The translations under genes were made by a program, and so were the position numbers. Positions 9,622 to 9,723 of a stretch of DNA of 9,723 nucleotides are shown here, piece by piece. Positions within the stretch are counted from its first letter, which is position 1. Each line of letters opens with the position of its first letter. The stretch spans positions 1 through 9,723 of the forward strand of contig JAUWSZ010000042.1 of NCBI GenBank assembly GCA_030609865.1. Reading direction: 5' to 3'. Source of the DNA: a bacterium (lineage in GTDB: Bacteria; Desulfobacterota; DSWW01). A model generated the notes under the pieces. The model worked only from the letters and a program-made list of their open reading frames with translations, made no database searches and was not told the origin of the DNA.

Positions 9622-9670
9622 GTGCCCGTGCCCTTGCCCAGGCCGAAGGCCGGTTCCCGTGCCCGTGCCC
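9622..9670 (+). repeat. Two GTGCCC hexamer clusters flanking a small hairpin
   Basis: GTGCCC, GTGCCC, TTGCCC at 9622-9639 and GTTCCC, GTGCCC, GTGCCC at 9653-9670. The 13-nt CGTGCCCGTGCCC occurs at 9621-9633 and again at 9658-9670. Between the clusters lies GGCC-GAA-GGCC (9641-9651), a 4-bp stem. Function unknown. Confidence 0.8.
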
Positions 9671-9681
9671 GAAAATGGCCA

Positions 9682-9709
9682 TTAGCTGTTAGCTCTTAGC
9701 TGTTAGCCC
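9682..9709 (+). repeat. Tandem heptamer array, four units of TTAGCTG
   Basis: TTAGCTG, TTAGCTC, TTAGCTG, TTAGCCC in direct succession, each variant differing in the last one or two bases. It has the same unit length (7) and copy number (4) as the array at 7659-7686 on the other side of the kinase gene, but an unrelated sequence. Function unknown. Confidence 0.9.
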
Positions 9710-9723
9710 ACGCCTCTCCCGGC

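Larger units (their letters stand above)
9556..9723 (+). other. Non-coding, repeat-rich tail downstream of the kinase gene
   Basis: 168 nt to the window edge with no gene visible on either strand. It holds an inverted pair CTTCGCC (9574-9580) and GGCGAAG (9611-9617), a 4-bp hairpin GCCG-TTTC-CGGC (9602-9613), two hexamer clusters around another small hairpin (9622-9670) and a heptamer array (9682-9709). None of the stems is followed by a T-run, so I do not call a terminator for the kinase gene. Confidence 0.6.

Noticed and set aside
9622..9709. Repeats at the window end as a CRISPR array
   Set aside because: Units are 6-7 nt and directly abutting, without the 25-40 nt repeats and unique spacers of CRISPR.

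Overview
The window is a GC-rich (roughly 60% by eye), gene-dense stretch in which all eight genes read on the + strand. The TolC-type outer-membrane channel implies a Gram-negative (diderm) bacterium. The LDH-like malate dehydrogenase, the compact icd-mdh-sucC-sucD block and the short heptamer repeats between genes would suit a Desulfobacterota ('deltaproteobacterial') or similar environmental lineage. That placement is from memory of gene style, not from a search, and is low confidence.

Layout: (1) 1-656, the 3' part of aspS (aspartyl-tRNA synthetase), cut by the window edge. (2) 665-2026, a TolC-family outer-membrane efflux channel whose ribosome-binding site overlaps the aspS stop codon. 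(3) 2068-6420, four TCA-cycle genes in a row: icd (NADP-type isocitrate dehydrogenase), mdh (malate dehydrogenase), sucC and sucD (the two succinyl-CoA synthetase subunits). (4) 6461-7483, rlmN, the radical-SAM methyltransferase for 23S rRNA and tRNA. Gaps between these genes are 8-64 nt and no convincing terminator is visible, so aspS to rlmN could be one transcript. (5) 7484-7719, a 236-nt gap with a heptamer tandem array and a small hairpin next to the following ribosome-binding site. (6) 7720-9555, a membrane sensor histidine kinase (six predicted membrane helices, GAF, HisKA, HATPase) with no response regulator in view. (7) 9556-9723, a non-coding tail with hexamer and heptamer repeats, running off the window.

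How they work together: Icd makes 2-oxoglutarate and NADPH, SucCD converts succinyl-CoA to succinate with nucleotide triphosphate formation (or the reverse), and Mdh interconverts malate and oxaloacetate. The enzymes between them (2-oxoglutarate oxidation, succinate dehydrogenase, fumarase) are not here. AspS and RlmN serve translation, TolC serves export, and the kinase looks like a separate unit.

I see no defence system, mobile element, CRISPR array, phage gene or clearly new multi-gene system. The genes are ordinary housekeeping genes. What deserves a second look is the repeat-rich DNA flanking the kinase, a possible RBS-occluding leader in front of it, and two unusual residues: Gln beside the kinase phospho-His, and His for Pro beside a metal-ligand Asn in SucC.
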